Source: Bacillota bacterium
GTDB taxonomy: Bacteria; Bacillota; Clostridia; Acetivibrionales; DTU013
Direction of reading: 5' to 3'
DNA: 64,000 bases
NCBI GenBank assembly: GCA_023433505.1
Contig: JAEZCO010000087.1
Coordinates: 62,001 to 126,000 of the forward strand
Every line of letters starts with the position of its first letter. Within the stretch, counting starts at the first letter, position 1. A program made the translations under genes and the position numbers. The notes under the pieces were generated by a model. That model was given only the letters and a program-made list of their open reading frames with translations, ran no database searches and was not told the DNA's origin. Positions 16,992 through 25,800 of this stretch are shown one piece after another.

Positions 16992-17225
16992 TTAGTCATT
17001 TTCATCTTCTTCATCTTCATAACCCTCTACATATTCCAAAATATCTCCAGGCTGACATTTCAACTCCCGGCATATTGCATTGAGAGTTGAAAATCTTATT
17101 GCCTTTACCTTTCCAGTTTTAAGATTAGACAGATTGACAATCGATATACCTACTTGCTCTGATAAGTCATTGAGTGATATTTTCCTATCTGCCATCATGC
17201 GGTCCAATCTCACAATTATTGCCAT
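16992..17225 (-). CDS. XRE-family HTH regulator (YozG-like)
   Basis: A 77-residue Cro/CI-type DNA-binding protein. The helix-turn-helix is LNDLSEQVGISIVNLSNLKT, and the C-terminal helix is FSTLNAICRELKCQPGDILE, followed by an acidic tail (EDEEDEND). This short form is typically encoded next to DUF2975 membrane proteins, as here: the upstream gene ends 11 bases away on the same strand. It probably represses its own two-gene operon through the inverted repeat at 17853-17888. Full length for the family. Confidence 0.88.
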   Translation of the reverse strand: MAIIVRLDRMMADRKISLNDLSEQVGISIVNLSNLKTGKVKAIRFSTLNAICRELKCQPGDILEYVEGYEDEEDEND

Positions 17226-17236
17226 ACCATCATCCC

Positions 17237-17839
17237 CTATACTGTTTCATCATATTCATACTGGAGATAGCTACCGTATTTAAATATACCACTAAGTATA
17301 AACATCAGAAACCCAGTTAATATGAAAATAATGTTTACCGAATAATTAGTACTTACATTCTGAATATTTAATGTAGCTATCATTGTCCTAGCAACAAAAC
17401 CCTCAAATGCAGGAATCAAAAATGAACTCAGCATTGATACGATACCAATTATTGATATCCTCTTGGCATTTTTTTCTTCAAAGGGTTTGTCTTCGTCTAC
17501 AGATTTCAGGATCAGAACTAACTGCTTAAGTACAGGAATTATTAAAGAAGATATTGCTGCTGCCAGTATGAGTATTACTATATAAATATTTTTCGTATTT
17601 ATTCCCTTTAATGCTGGTTCATTAAGATTATATAGAATCAATCCATCAAGGGAAAAACCAAGATGTCCAATGCTTCTCTCACTTAATGCAAAATATGAAT
17701 CCGGTATAAATTTGATAATTATAGCAGCAATTAAACATCCACAGGCAGCAGCAATCATTATCCAATAAAATACATTCATAACAATTCTCAAATTATGAGA
17801 ATATTTTTTTATTCTTAACATTGTAGGTTTGTAATCCAT
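17237..17839 (-). CDS. DUF2975 membrane protein
   Basis: A 200-residue protein with four hydrophobic segments (about 19-44, 79-100, 125-148, 165-187). It is the size and layout of DUF2975 proteins, which pair with YozG-like HTH regulators. The function of the family is not established. The start ATG follows AGGAGGTAAATGC. It forms a two-gene operon with the regulator, reading away from an inverted repeat. Intact, and the only complete gene pair between yyaL fragments 2 and 3. Confidence 0.82.
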   Translation of the reverse strand: MDYKPTMLRIKKYSHNLRIVMNVFYWIMIAAACGCLIAAIIIKFIPDSYFALSERSIGHLGFSLDGLILYNLNEPALKGINTKNIYIVILILAAAISSLIIPVLKQLVLILKSVDEDKPFEEKNAKRISIIGIVSMLSSFLIPAFEGFVARTMIATLNIQNVSTNYSVNIIFILTGFLMFILSGIFKYGSYLQYEYDETV

Positions 17840-17852
17840 GCATTTACCTCCT

Positions 17853-17888
17853 AATATTTAACTGATGAATCAATTATAGTTAAATATT
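17853..17888. promoter_or_regulatory. Operator-like inverted repeat of the DUF2975 operon
   Basis: Perfect 10-base arms (AATATTTAAC and GTTAAATATT) with a 16-base spacer, overlapping the ribosome site and leader of the DUF2975 gene. A third related half-site (AAATATTTAA) occurs at about 17904. It is a reasonable target for the HTH protein of the operon. Confidence 0.55.
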
Positions 17889-17978
17889 TTATATATGTCA
17901 ATAAATATTTAATGAATATCGGTAAATCATATTGTTCTGTTATAACCTTGATAAGAATCATAAAAATCATTTTTCCCT

Positions 17979-18118
17979 GAGAAATCACCATATCTGTTAC
18001 AACAAGCATATAATCCTGTAAACTGGCTTCCTTGGAGTAGTGAAGCTTTTGATAAAGCTAAACAGGAAGATAAGCCCATCTTCTTTTCCATCGGCTATTC
18101 CACCTGTCATTGGTGGCA
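17979..18118 (+). pseudogene. yyaL: yyaL 5' fragment 3
   Basis: The sequence reads EKSPYLLQQAYNPVNWLPWS, then SEAFDKAKQEDKPIFFSIGY and STCHWWQ. It therefore covers yyaL codons 12-58 up to the CXXC motif, with no start codon. After TGTCATTGGTGGCA it diverges from yyaL; the second Cys codon is already changed. The last 16 bases (18103-18118) equal the orphan core at 16929. It is a left-end type remnant, because it runs through the core, unlike fragments 1 and 5. Confidence 0.8.
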
Positions 18119-18214
18119 ATCAAGCTACTGCATCCAAATGATATTTTCTTGTAATATTGTTTTAATTGATATAATATGTGAAGAGAATTTATATAATGGA
18201 CAGGGGAAAAATGC

Positions 18215-18713
18215 ATGGAACTATATACGAACGACTTGGTTTTAAAGACTGTCACAGATAATGATATTGAAGAAGTTGCACGGATGTGGGAATTTGAAAA
18301 GGGCAGTATATCAACGGACGAAGCAAAAAAGCAATCGAATATATGCAAAGCAACCACATGAAGAACAAGGTCGGTTATATATACCACTTGTGCTTTGCAG
18401 TGTTTGTAAAAGACAAACACAGAATAATGGGTGGTGTGGTCTTGACGGTAAAACAGCTGCCAAACTACACATTTTTTATTTAATAGATTCCGATTACAGA
18501 AATAAGGGGTATGCTACACAGTGCGCCACAGCGTTGCTTTCATATGCTTTTGACGAAGTACGGGTGCCATTTATAAACGGAGGTTGTGACAAAAACAATA
18601 TTGCGTCATATAGGGTAATGGAAAAAATAAGGATGAAGCATAACGCTTTCGAAGATAACGGTGATCCGTTATTCTTCATAGACAGCGGGATGTATCATAG
18701 CAAAGGCGTGTAA
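18215..18713 (+). pseudogene. Frameshifted GNAT acetyltransferase
   Basis: Starts at ATG 18215 after AGGGGAAA and reads LVLKTVTDNDIEEVARMWEF, typical of RimJ-like GNATs. The frame is lost near 18327 and again near 18432, each by one missing base. The last part is intact in another frame: FYLIDSDYRNKGYATQCATA, then GGCDKNNIASYRVMEKIRM. The RNKGYA acetyl-CoA loop is visible. About 165 residues if repaired, so it is full length but inactive unless the shifts are sequencing errors. Cargo between fragments 3 and 4. Confidence 0.75.
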
Positions 18714-18720
18714 TACACAG

Positions 18721-18736
18721 TATAAGCATTTTCTAC
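18721..18736 (+). repeat. 16-bp repeat after cargo gene, copy 2
   Basis: Identical to 15349-15364 (TATAAGCATTTTCTAC), 8 bases after the broken GNAT stop. Confidence 0.5.
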
Positions 18737-18739
18737 GTT

Positions 18740-18766
18740 TGTACATTGTAAACCGTTGTCAGATTA
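18740..18766 (+). repeat. 27-bp direct repeat, left copy
   Basis: TGTACATTGTAAACCGTTGT and the next 7 bases match 19905-19931 in 24 of 27 positions. The two copies bracket the oxidase-like gene and the Cys-rich gene as a 1.1-kb unit. Confidence 0.55.
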
Positions 18767-18805
18767 TGGGTGATAAAATAAAGAAAACCTTATGGAGGGT
18801 TAAAA

Positions 18806-19273
18806 ATGCAGAAGTATGAAAACGCAATGAAGATCATGACCGAGCGATTTGGCAAAGACAGCCTTATCGCAATAGCGACAACAGACGGTGAACGCCTGTA
18901 TAACCGCATGGTTGACGCTTTTTACGAAGATGGTGCGTTTTACATTAGTACATACGCACTCTCAAACAAGATGAAGCAAACCGAAGCAAATCCCGAAGTC
19001 GCCATCTGCGCTGTTGACTGGTTCAGCGGTCACGGCACCGGTCAGAACCTGGGCTGGGTGTTAGAGCCTCAAAATGCTGAAATTAGATCAAAACTTCGTG
19101 GAGCGTTCGTGTGGTATGACGACGCGAACAACGAGCAAGATAAGAATTGTTGTATTCTTGAAATTCGCCTTACGGACGGTATGTTGATAAAAGACCACCA
19201 TGCCGTGCGCTATCAAATTGATTTTGTGAATAAGTCAGCGCTGTTAAGCGAGAACTGGGGAGAGTTCGAGTAG
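18806..19273 (+). CDS. Pyridoxamine 5'-phosphate oxidase family protein
   Basis: A 155-residue split-barrel flavin-type protein. The segment DSLIAIATTDGERLYNRMVD begins the barrel, and DGAFYISTYALSNKMKQTEA continues with the usual KMKQ-type segment near the phosphate-binding site, followed by NPEVAICAVDWFSGHGTGQN. These proteins bind FMN, F420 or haem; the substrate is unknown. A ribosome site (TGGAGGG) lies 7 bases upstream. Base composition is higher in GC than the neighbouring cargo, matching the following gene, so both came together. Confidence 0.82.
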   Translation: MQKYENAMKIMTERFGKDSLIAIATTDGERLYNRMVDAFYEDGAFYISTYALSNKMKQTEANPEVAICAVDWFSGHGTGQNLGWVLEPQNAEIRSKLRGAFVWYDDANNEQDKNCCILEIRLTDGMLIKDHHAVRYQIDFVNKSALLSENWGEFE

Positions 19274-19313
19274 AACCGCCTCCGCAAAGATTGAACAAAA
19301 GGAGCCATATGCC

Positions 19314-19877
19314 ATGCCAAATCTAATCAGGCAAATCCCGGAAACGATGCGAAAACAGGGGATCCCGGAGGAAATCATTGCTCGGTTTAATATCCCCAAA
19401 ACAGGCGACTCAGAGGACGTAATGGCGCTCATCAATCAAATGGACAAGCTACTGACCAGAGAGCAATGCCTTTCCGTCATGCAGGAGCAGGGTTGCTGTA
19501 AAACCGGAAAGCCTGCGGCGGCTCATCGTGAATTTGGTCACACAAACAAGGATAAAACACTGGCGGAAAAAGTATCGCTATTTAATGAAACCCAGATGAT
19601 ACACAAAGCCCCCTGCCGGCTGAACCCGGACGGGACTTTGTCTGTGTATTGGGGGGCTGATGATTTGAAAAAGAAAAGCTGTCCCTGTGGATTTACTAAA
19701 AAACTGCCCGATGGTTTTGAAGTACCGCTCACGTTTTGCGGCTGCTGCGGCGGTCATATACGGAGCAACTACCAAAAATCGCTGGGTTTGAAACTGCGGT
19801 TGAAAGAGATCGTATCCTCGTCATCCAATTCAAACGGGAAAAAACGATGCGAGTTTCTGTATGAGATTGTAGGTTAG
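19314..19877 (+). CDS. Cys-rich protein of unknown function
   Basis: A 187-residue soluble protein. The N-terminal half is helical (PETMRKQGIPEEIIARFNIP). The centre has EQGCCKTGKPAAAHREFG with adjacent cysteines. The C-terminal half carries KKSCPCGFTKKLPDG and LTFCGCCGGHIRSNYQKSLG, a set of Cys pairs that could bind zinc or a cluster. I do not recognise a named family with confidence. A ribosome site (AAGGAGCC) lies 8 bases upstream. It is 40 bases after the oxidase-like gene, with similar composition, and both lie inside the 27-base repeats. Confidence 0.7.
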   Translation: MPNLIRQIPETMRKQGIPEEIIARFNIPKTGDSEDVMALINQMDKLLTREQCLSVMQEQGCCKTGKPAAAHREFGHTNKDKTLAEKVSLFNETQMIHKAPCRLNPDGTLSVYWGADDLKKKSCPCGFTKKLPDGFEVPLTFCGCCGGHIRSNYQKSLGLKLRLKEIVSSSSNSNGKKRCEFLYEIVG

Positions 19878-19904
19878 CTTGTGTTTTTAATGGTTTTTGG
19901 TAGT

Positions 19905-19931
19905 TGTACGTTGTAAACCGATGTCAAATTA
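19905..19931 (+). repeat. 27-bp direct repeat, right copy
   Basis: Partner of 18740-18766 (TGTACGTTGTAAACCGATGT and 7 more bases). Confidence 0.55.
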
Positions 19932-19937
19932 AGTATG

Positions 19938-20111
19938 GTATATTGACAAAAGCTCGTGCCATTTTTCCGTGACTTCCTTCATCTGCTAATACCCGGCCTC
20001 TTCGGAGGGGGCGTGATAGATGGCTTTTAAGTCGGTGGCAAAAGTCTTTTTATCCTTATCTGCGACATACTTCAATTGTTCCTGACCTGGTGCACAATGC
20101 AACGTTTTTCA
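19938..20111 (-). mobile_element. Remnant of an IS256-family transposase
   Basis: On the minus strand the sequence reads EKRCIVHQVRN, then LKYVADKDKKTFATDLKAIY, HAPSEEAGY, a stop, and VTEKWHELL. The motif CIVHQ(V/I)RN and LKxIYxAPxEEA are characteristic of the central region of IS256/mutator transposases. One base is missing near 20078 and there is an internal stop. About 58 of the usual 400 residues remain and no terminal repeats were found. Confidence 0.72.
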
Positions 20112-20163
20112 TTAATAATCTTCTTATGGAAAAGCATAATATTTTCTATGCTTAAAAATCTCA

Positions 20164-20322
20164 TCATTTCGCTAACTCCTTAAGAGCCTCATTATTTTCA
20201 GTAATTACGACATCCATGAGATTTTCAATTTCTTTTTGTTCTTTAACTTTTATAAATTCAACAAAGTCAATGACTTCTTTTTGTTTTTCTTCTTGCCCCA
20301 TTAACTTTTCTGCCAGAGTCAT
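20164..20322 (-). CDS. Small charged helical protein (52 residues)
   Basis: A short frame, MTLAEKLMGQEEKQKEVIDF and on to NNEALKELAK, with an AAGAGG site 8-9 bases before the ATG. It is highly charged and predicted alpha-helical throughout. No family is recognised; its size and AEKL start are reminiscent of small clostridial regulatory or antitoxin-like proteins, but this is speculative. It sits between the IS256 remnant and yyaL fragment 4. Confidence 0.5.
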   Translation of the reverse strand: MTLAEKLMGQEEKQKEVIDFVEFIKVKEQKEIENLMDVVITENNEALKELAK

Positions 20323-20467
20323 AATATTATACCTCTTTCTTAGTTATTAACAAGGTAATTTTATATCACAGATAAACTCTACGTTATATAAAAGTTATGA
20401 TAGATAATAAACTTATGGGGAAGATATTTAAAAAATGTTTTTTAAGAAATAAATGGAGTGATAAAAT

Positions 20468-20647
20468 ATGAGTGAAAATAAAATGACTAATAGATTAATA
20501 AACGAAAAATCGCCCTATCTTCTCCAACATGCCCATAATCCAGTAGATTGGTATCCATGGGGAGAAAATGCCTTTGGAAAAGCAAAAAATGAAGATAAAC
20601 CCATATTTCTCAGCATAGGCTACTCAACTTGCCATTGGTGCCATGTT
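20468..20647 (+). pseudogene. yyaL: yyaL 5' fragment 4 (left side of the island)
   Basis: A complete, undecayed 5' end of yyaL. It begins MSENKMTNRLINEKSPYLLQ after TGGAGTGATAAAAT and continues HAHNPVDWYPWGENAFGKAK to IGYSTCHWCHV. The thioredoxin-like CHWC pair is intact. After the Val codon it enters the island arm GGTTTCTTGAACCAAG and stops 7 codons later. At protein level it differs at many positions from fragment 5 (for example YPWGENAFGK versus FPWSDEAFEK), so the two came from different yyaL alleles. It may be translated as a 66-residue peptide. Confidence 0.88.
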
Positions 20648-20663
20648 GGTTTCTTGAACCAAG
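20627..20663. other. Left attachment site (attL) of the 28-kb island
   Basis: The core ACTTGCCATTGGTGCCATGT (20627 on) is yyaL sequence; the arm GGTTTCTTGAACCAAG (20648-20663) belongs to the island. The reverse complement of this arm matches the right-end arm at 48579-48594 in 15 of 16 bases. The recombinase gene ends only 31 bases beyond it, the usual position for an integrase gene next to its att site. Confidence 0.8.
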
Positions 20664-20693
20664 TATAACCCTTGAATATCAAGGCTTTTGAGA

Positions 20694-22235
20694 TTACTTG
20701 AAATTTGCCTTTATAAAAACATCTTTTCCATTGCGTTCCCAATCTATACTTTCAATAATAGATTTATAAATATCATTCAGTTCTTCATGACTCAAATCAT
20801 CTTGTCGGATGAGTTTTTTATATTCTTCTATATAATTTAATCTCTCTTGACTCGTCATTAGTTGTGTATGCTTTAAACGCAACTCAAGTATTTTGATATC
20901 CTCTTTGAAAAGCTCTATCTCTTTTTGTACTAATTCACTTCTATCCTTATATACAGATATGGTATACGCTCCAGCTTCATACGCTTCACAAATACGTTCG
21001 AGCGATTTTTCTTTTGCCTTTTTCTGTGAAAGTTTTAAATTGATGTCTTCCTCAATGGCTTTTGTATCTTCAACTTTATCAAGTGCTTCAAGGATTCGAA
21101 TTTCATATTCTGAGAGTTGTGCCTCAATCGCATCCATAACCCATTGAACTTGCCCACCACTATTACCACACTTAACACCGATAGGGTCTTTATACCAGCA
21201 GGGTTTTATCCCCAGAGGACTTTTTCTGTCTTCCCTGTACTGCATCATCATCGTATGTCCACATCGAGCACAACGTATGAGACCTGTGAGCGGTAGTGTC
21301 TTTGCCACAGAACGCTTTGGGGACTTTTTTTCACGATGCAAAAAAACAAGAAGTTTTTCGTGCTCTTCTTGAGTCTTAACAGCCCGATGACAATTTTCCA
21401 CAATAACCCACTCTGATTGTGGTAGTCTAACAGCAGGTTTAGCATTAGGTTTTTTTATAGCATGTCCGTCACCTTGGGTTTTATTACTGATGATTTTACC
21501 GAGATGGGTTTCATCTAACAGGAGTCTGTAAACTGTTACTCCATGCCAATATTGCCCCTTTGGTGCTGGAATCTTTTTCTTATTTAACTCATAAGCAATT
21601 GTATTTGGTGGGAGCTTGTGTTGTACAGCTGAATCTATTATGTATCTATATGTTTTAAATTTCTCTTCATTGACGACCAATCCTTTTTTGTTGCAAATCA
21701 TTTCTTTTTTGATTGGGTCAAACCAGTTTTCGTATTCATAGGGATAGGGTGGTTTCCCATTAGTCCATATGCCCATGCGTGCACCCACTTTCTTGCCCCT
21801 TACAAGCCTTTTTACTATCTGTTTGTACTCTTGACGTGCAATAAAACCTCGCATATCAACAACGAATTCATCTGAATCGTCATTAAGATTATATATATCT
21901 TTTTCGGTAATTACAAACGTTTCTGACCGCATGAAAGCCTTCTTTATACGGTCTTGGTCGCCCATATCGCCACGACCCAGACGGTCAATATCTAACACGA
22001 CAACAGCATCAAAAACCCCGTTTTCGATATCATTGAGGAGTCGTTGCATAATGGGTCGGTTTGATATACTTTCACCTGATTCAATTTCTTCGTAAAACAC
22101 ATATTTCCAACCATTTTGTTCGCACATTTCAGTAAGTACTTTTTTATGTTTTATTAACGCATCTTCAGAGTCGCCACGTGATTTTCGAAGATAGATAGCA
22201 ACAAATTTTATAAGATATTCTTTCGTTTGCTCCAT
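20694..22235 (-). CDS. Large serine recombinase (site-specific integrase)
   Basis: A 513-residue large serine recombinase. The catalytic domain opens FVAIYLRKSRGD (nucleophile Ser19), followed by YEEIESGESISNRPIMQRLL and VVVLDIDRLGRGD. The recombinase domain is at about 160-290 (PPNTIAYELNKKKIPAPKGQ). The zinc-ribbon motif is in LIRCARCGHTMMM and VKCGNSGGQ. A coiled coil (about 395-470) precedes the C-terminus. Such enzymes insert and, with a directionality factor, excise elements at short att sites. It lies at the extreme left end of the island, reads outward toward attL, and is very likely the enzyme that targets yyaL. Confidence 0.95.
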   Translation of the reverse strand: MEQTKEYLIKFVAIYLRKSRGDSEDALIKHKKVLTEMCEQNGWKYVFYEEIESGESISNRPIMQRLLNDIENGVFDAVVVLDIDRLGRGDMGDQDRIKKAFMRSETFVITEKDIYNLNDDSDEFVVDMRGFIARQEYKQIVKRLVRGKKVGARMGIWTNGKPPYPYEYENWFDPIKKEMICNKKGLVVNEEKFKTYRYIIDSAVQHKLPPNTIAYELNKKKIPAPKGQYWHGVTVYRLLLDETHLGKIISNKTQGDGHAIKKPNAKPAVRLPQSEWVIVENCHRAVKTQEEHEKLLVFLHREKKSPKRSVAKTLPLTGLIRCARCGHTMMMQYREDRKSPLGIKPCWYKDPIGVKCGNSGGQVQWVMDAIEAQLSEYEIRILEALDKVEDTKAIEEDINLKLSQKKAKEKSLERICEAYEAGAYTISVYKDRSELVQKEIELFKEDIKILELRLKHTQLMTSQERLNYIEEYKKLIRQDDLSHEELNDIYKSIIESIDWERNGKDVFIKANFK

Positions 22236-22323
22236 TACATAACCTCACAAGAATATATTTACTTGAACCAAATTCATCATACATGAGATGTACTGAAAAA
22301 GTCAACCAAAAAAAGAAACTGCA

Positions 22324-22557
22324 TTAAGCGGTTTCTTTAGTCTGATTATTATTTACTTGTTTACTGTCTACCACGGATTTTATTTTCTGCGCAAAATTTT
22401 GAATTGCTGCATACGACGGTGTTGAGGCGGAAACATGGACAGTGACAGTGCCTTTGCGGTCTATGTATGTTTTTACTGTGTCACTCAATGGTGTACACCC
22501 CCTGAATTGGTGTGCACGAATTTTTTTGAAGTAGGTTTTGTATTTTTCTCGTACCAA
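22324..22557 (-). CDS. Small basic protein, possible recombination accessory factor
   Basis: A 77-residue frame (KIRAHQFRGCTPLSDTVKTY, VHVSASTPSYAAIQNFAQKI) that starts at a TTG and has no clear ribosome site. It lies 88 bases upstream of the recombinase gene, on the same strand. Net positive charge and position would suit a directionality factor or regulator, but there is no recognised family and the frame may not be translated. Confidence 0.35.
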   Translation of the reverse strand: MVREKYKTYFKKIRAHQFRGCTPLSDTVKTYIDRKGTVTVHVSASTPSYAAIQNFAQKIKSVVDSKQVNNNQTKETA

Positions 22558-22758
22558 TTGTATTATGTAAAATTTAAAAAAAGTGTTAAGTCTAAACCAT
22601 TGATTTTAATAAAAAAATCAAAATAGAATATCCAAAAACCATTAGGTTTAAGCATTTACAATGAGAGTCTTTTGTAATATGATGTAAGTGATTAACTAAA
22701 TGTAATTATCCTGCTGGCAGCAGGGTGATTGTTTTTTTCTCTTGTTGTTCGTCGCAGC

Positions 22759-22790
22759 AAAAAAGCAGGGTATAAACAACCTGCTTTTTT
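22759..22790. terminator. Terminator after the giant secreted protein gene
   Basis: Eleven-base perfect arms (AAAAAAGCAGG and CCTGCTTTTTT) with a 10-base loop and A/T runs on both sides, so it can act on both strands. It lies 12 bases beyond the stop of the 1349-residue gene. A second hairpin (CCTGCTGGCAGCAGG) is at about 22710. Confidence 0.8.
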
Positions 22791-22801
22791 GGTTTGTATT
22801 C

Positions 22802-25800
22802 CTATTTTATATCATAAATAGAGCCCCTAATATCAAACAAGAACGCTTTTGACGGAATAACAATATTGCTAAATGATTGTCCATTAATGTTTAGTGTAGG
22901 CAATCTGTATTCTACTCCGATACCATAATTGTCTTGAATCAGGACTTCTGGTCCGCCAACAAATTTCAACGGTTGTGCAAGTTCATTTCTTTCTGTGTGG
23001 CTATCTGAATGTTGTGGATGGATTTGTGCGTAAGACGTTTCTACACCGTTAAGGACAATAATATACGTTTTTTTAATAACCAATATTCCCTCATAGTCTT
23101 CATTGTACCATCCTGAAATGCTAACTCCGCCATTTTGTTCCAATATACTACTCAGAACATCCTCGGACTTCACTGCACTTATATCTACCCATCTGTCTTT
23201 TGCAGCAATAGTTGTTCCGTTCAAGGTTATTGTTCTTGTTGGCTTCGTGTAATCAGCGATTCCGTTTACATCTACATAATATGCTTTTGCTTGAGAAGTG
23301 ATTGTTGATGTTACAGAGCTTGCTAATTTAAGAGCCGTTTTTGAAGTGAGGTTTGTGAAGTTGCTTGGGGATGCGACCTTCTCTAATGTATTACTTGTTG
23401 TTGATTGGAACATGTTAGAGTAGAAGGAAACTCCGTTACTCTTAAACTGATTCGAGATGTTTGTTACCATATCATCATACTGCTTCGCTTTTGCATCGTT
23501 TCTTGATTGTACAGCAGCTCTCTGAGATGGGTCAACGAAGTTCGGGTCTTGAACGTGATAGAATACATCTACCTGAACAGTGGTTCCATTTGCAGAAGCT
23601 TTAATTGTGCTACCAGCTTTTGCTGTTGGGGTTGTTCTGACGTTTCCGCTTTCATCCACTTTATCTTCGCTGTCTCTCGACCACGGTGAAGTAACTTTAA
23701 GATTAGAGTTTGTAAGTTCTATTTTCACATAGTCATTGCTGATAAATGTTTTTTCTCCTGCAGCCAACATCCAAACTTCTTTAAATGGAGACGCTATATC
23801 GTTTGAACTCTGGTATTTCATCTTGAACGCTGGGTTGAACGTTATTTTGTCTGATTGGACCTGAATGTGGTAGGAGGGGTTGACATCGTCGTTTGGGTCA
23901 ATGCCCCAGTATAAAGAGTTTGTTTTAAACGGACTTGAGGATTTATTGGCGGATTTAACTGTTTCTTTAATTTTTATTGGAGTATAAGTTTTAAATTGTG
24001 TACTTTTTTCTGAAGTTGCCCCAAAGCTTATTTCACCCGACAGTTTTGTCGGGATATTCAAAGCCCCCGTTGAATTGTCCTGACAGAAAACCCCAGTACC
24101 GATTGCCGTTGCATTCTGAGGTAAATTTATTGATGTAGTAAGGTCAAAGTTGTTTTCACCAAAAAAACCTGTGGGATTATTGTATGCTGACGGATATGTC
24201 CCCCCGTAATACGGGTTAATGAATGTCAGATAATTACTGTTGAGTGTTGTTCCATTCATGTATGCGGCAAGCTGCAATGGTTTAACAGAACCATTATTAT
24301 TTGGGTCTGCATTTCTATGGGTCATTAATTTGTATTCGTTCACTATTCCCCCGAATGCGTCACTCATGTTGCTTGCAGTAAATGGGCTTGTTGTATTAAA
24401 CACGAATGTTACTCCGTCATTGGTCAATGCTCCACCTTTTCTTAATGCAGATAATTTGGAAACACCGTTAAACATGGTGGCGTCCCAATACCAAGCTGTT
24501 TGAACACTGAGACTATTCGGAATCACTCCTTTTGCGTTTTGAAGTGTATGGGCATGGCCGCAATTTGGGTAAGTGTAGTATCCTTCATGGTAATCGCCAT
24601 CTGAGTCCGTGTATCCACTGTGCCATACGGAAGTGTAACCAGGACAAGTTGTGTCAGAAGAGGTCTTTTCAACAGTAACCCTTGAAATAGCATCGCTCTG
24701 CATCGCTTTTAGCAACTCATTTTCTTTTATAACGTTACCATCTGGAACTGCTCCAGGAAGAGGAGCTTCAACAACAGCTACAATAACTGTGAGATACAAC
24801 TTTTTACCTGTGAAAGTAAATCCATCAGGAATTTTCCATCCGTTATTTTCAGTATCATAGAAAAACGCATTGTTCGTATTTATTTTATCAATAGAGTTTA
24901 TATTTTTATCTTCTGATGCAAATACTACGAGTTTATTCCAATCTGGGGTAAGGGCTTCATCTTTTCCAATTCTCGTACCATCATCCAGTGTTATTGTCCC
25001 ATCTTGGTCAACAATTTTTAAAGCATCCGCTGCATCCTTCATTGCTCCGATATAAGCATGGATAACTTGTGCTATGGATGTATAGTCGCCCGTCATCATT
25101 AATTTTCCAATATAATCGGTTATGTCATAGTTTGGCATCGGAGGAGGCGTTACTTCTCTAATCGCTCTTGGAAAAACCTTATAATTTGTTAAAAGTTCAG
25201 AGAAGCCAACCTTTTCTCCCCCTGAGACTTCTGTGTAAGCAACAGGAACATAATCTGTCCCAGATACTATGCTTTTAAACAGTGTTCCATTTTTAATGCT
25301 ATTAAAATTCGATGTTAGTGCTGCCCTGAATTCTGATTTTTGAGTATTAATCCATTTCTTAGCTTCGGTTTCGGTTTGAGTTCTCAACGCAGCTGTTTTT
25401 ATTTCGTCTTTTGTCGCCAACTCTACTGTAACACCAGGAATAGCTGTGAAAGTGTGGTCTTTATTTACACCAACAACTCTTACAAAATAAGATTCGTCAA
25501 CTGCTTGTGGTTTTGCTTCTATTGGAGCGGAAAGGAATGCGGAATATCCACCGTATTGAAGTATATTATTTACATCTGCAGCAGATGCAATCAAGTCTTC
25601 CATCGAACCCGTTGGTTTATCCATTAAAAATCCGCCTTTATACTGCAACCAATTTGTTGAAACTGAGAATGTTTTTCCTGCTGCTTTCATTGCAGAAGTC
25701 ATTGCAAATGGGTATCTTGTTATGTATTTTACTCCATCATAATCCTTGGTCACTCCAGGGCAAGGCAGTGGGTCATACGTTGCAAGAGGAAGCGATGAGT

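Noticed and set aside
14156..20322. Classical integron cassette array
   Set aside because: No integron integrase and no attC-type sites were found; the repeated sequence is a piece of yyaL, and the linked enzyme is a large serine recombinase.
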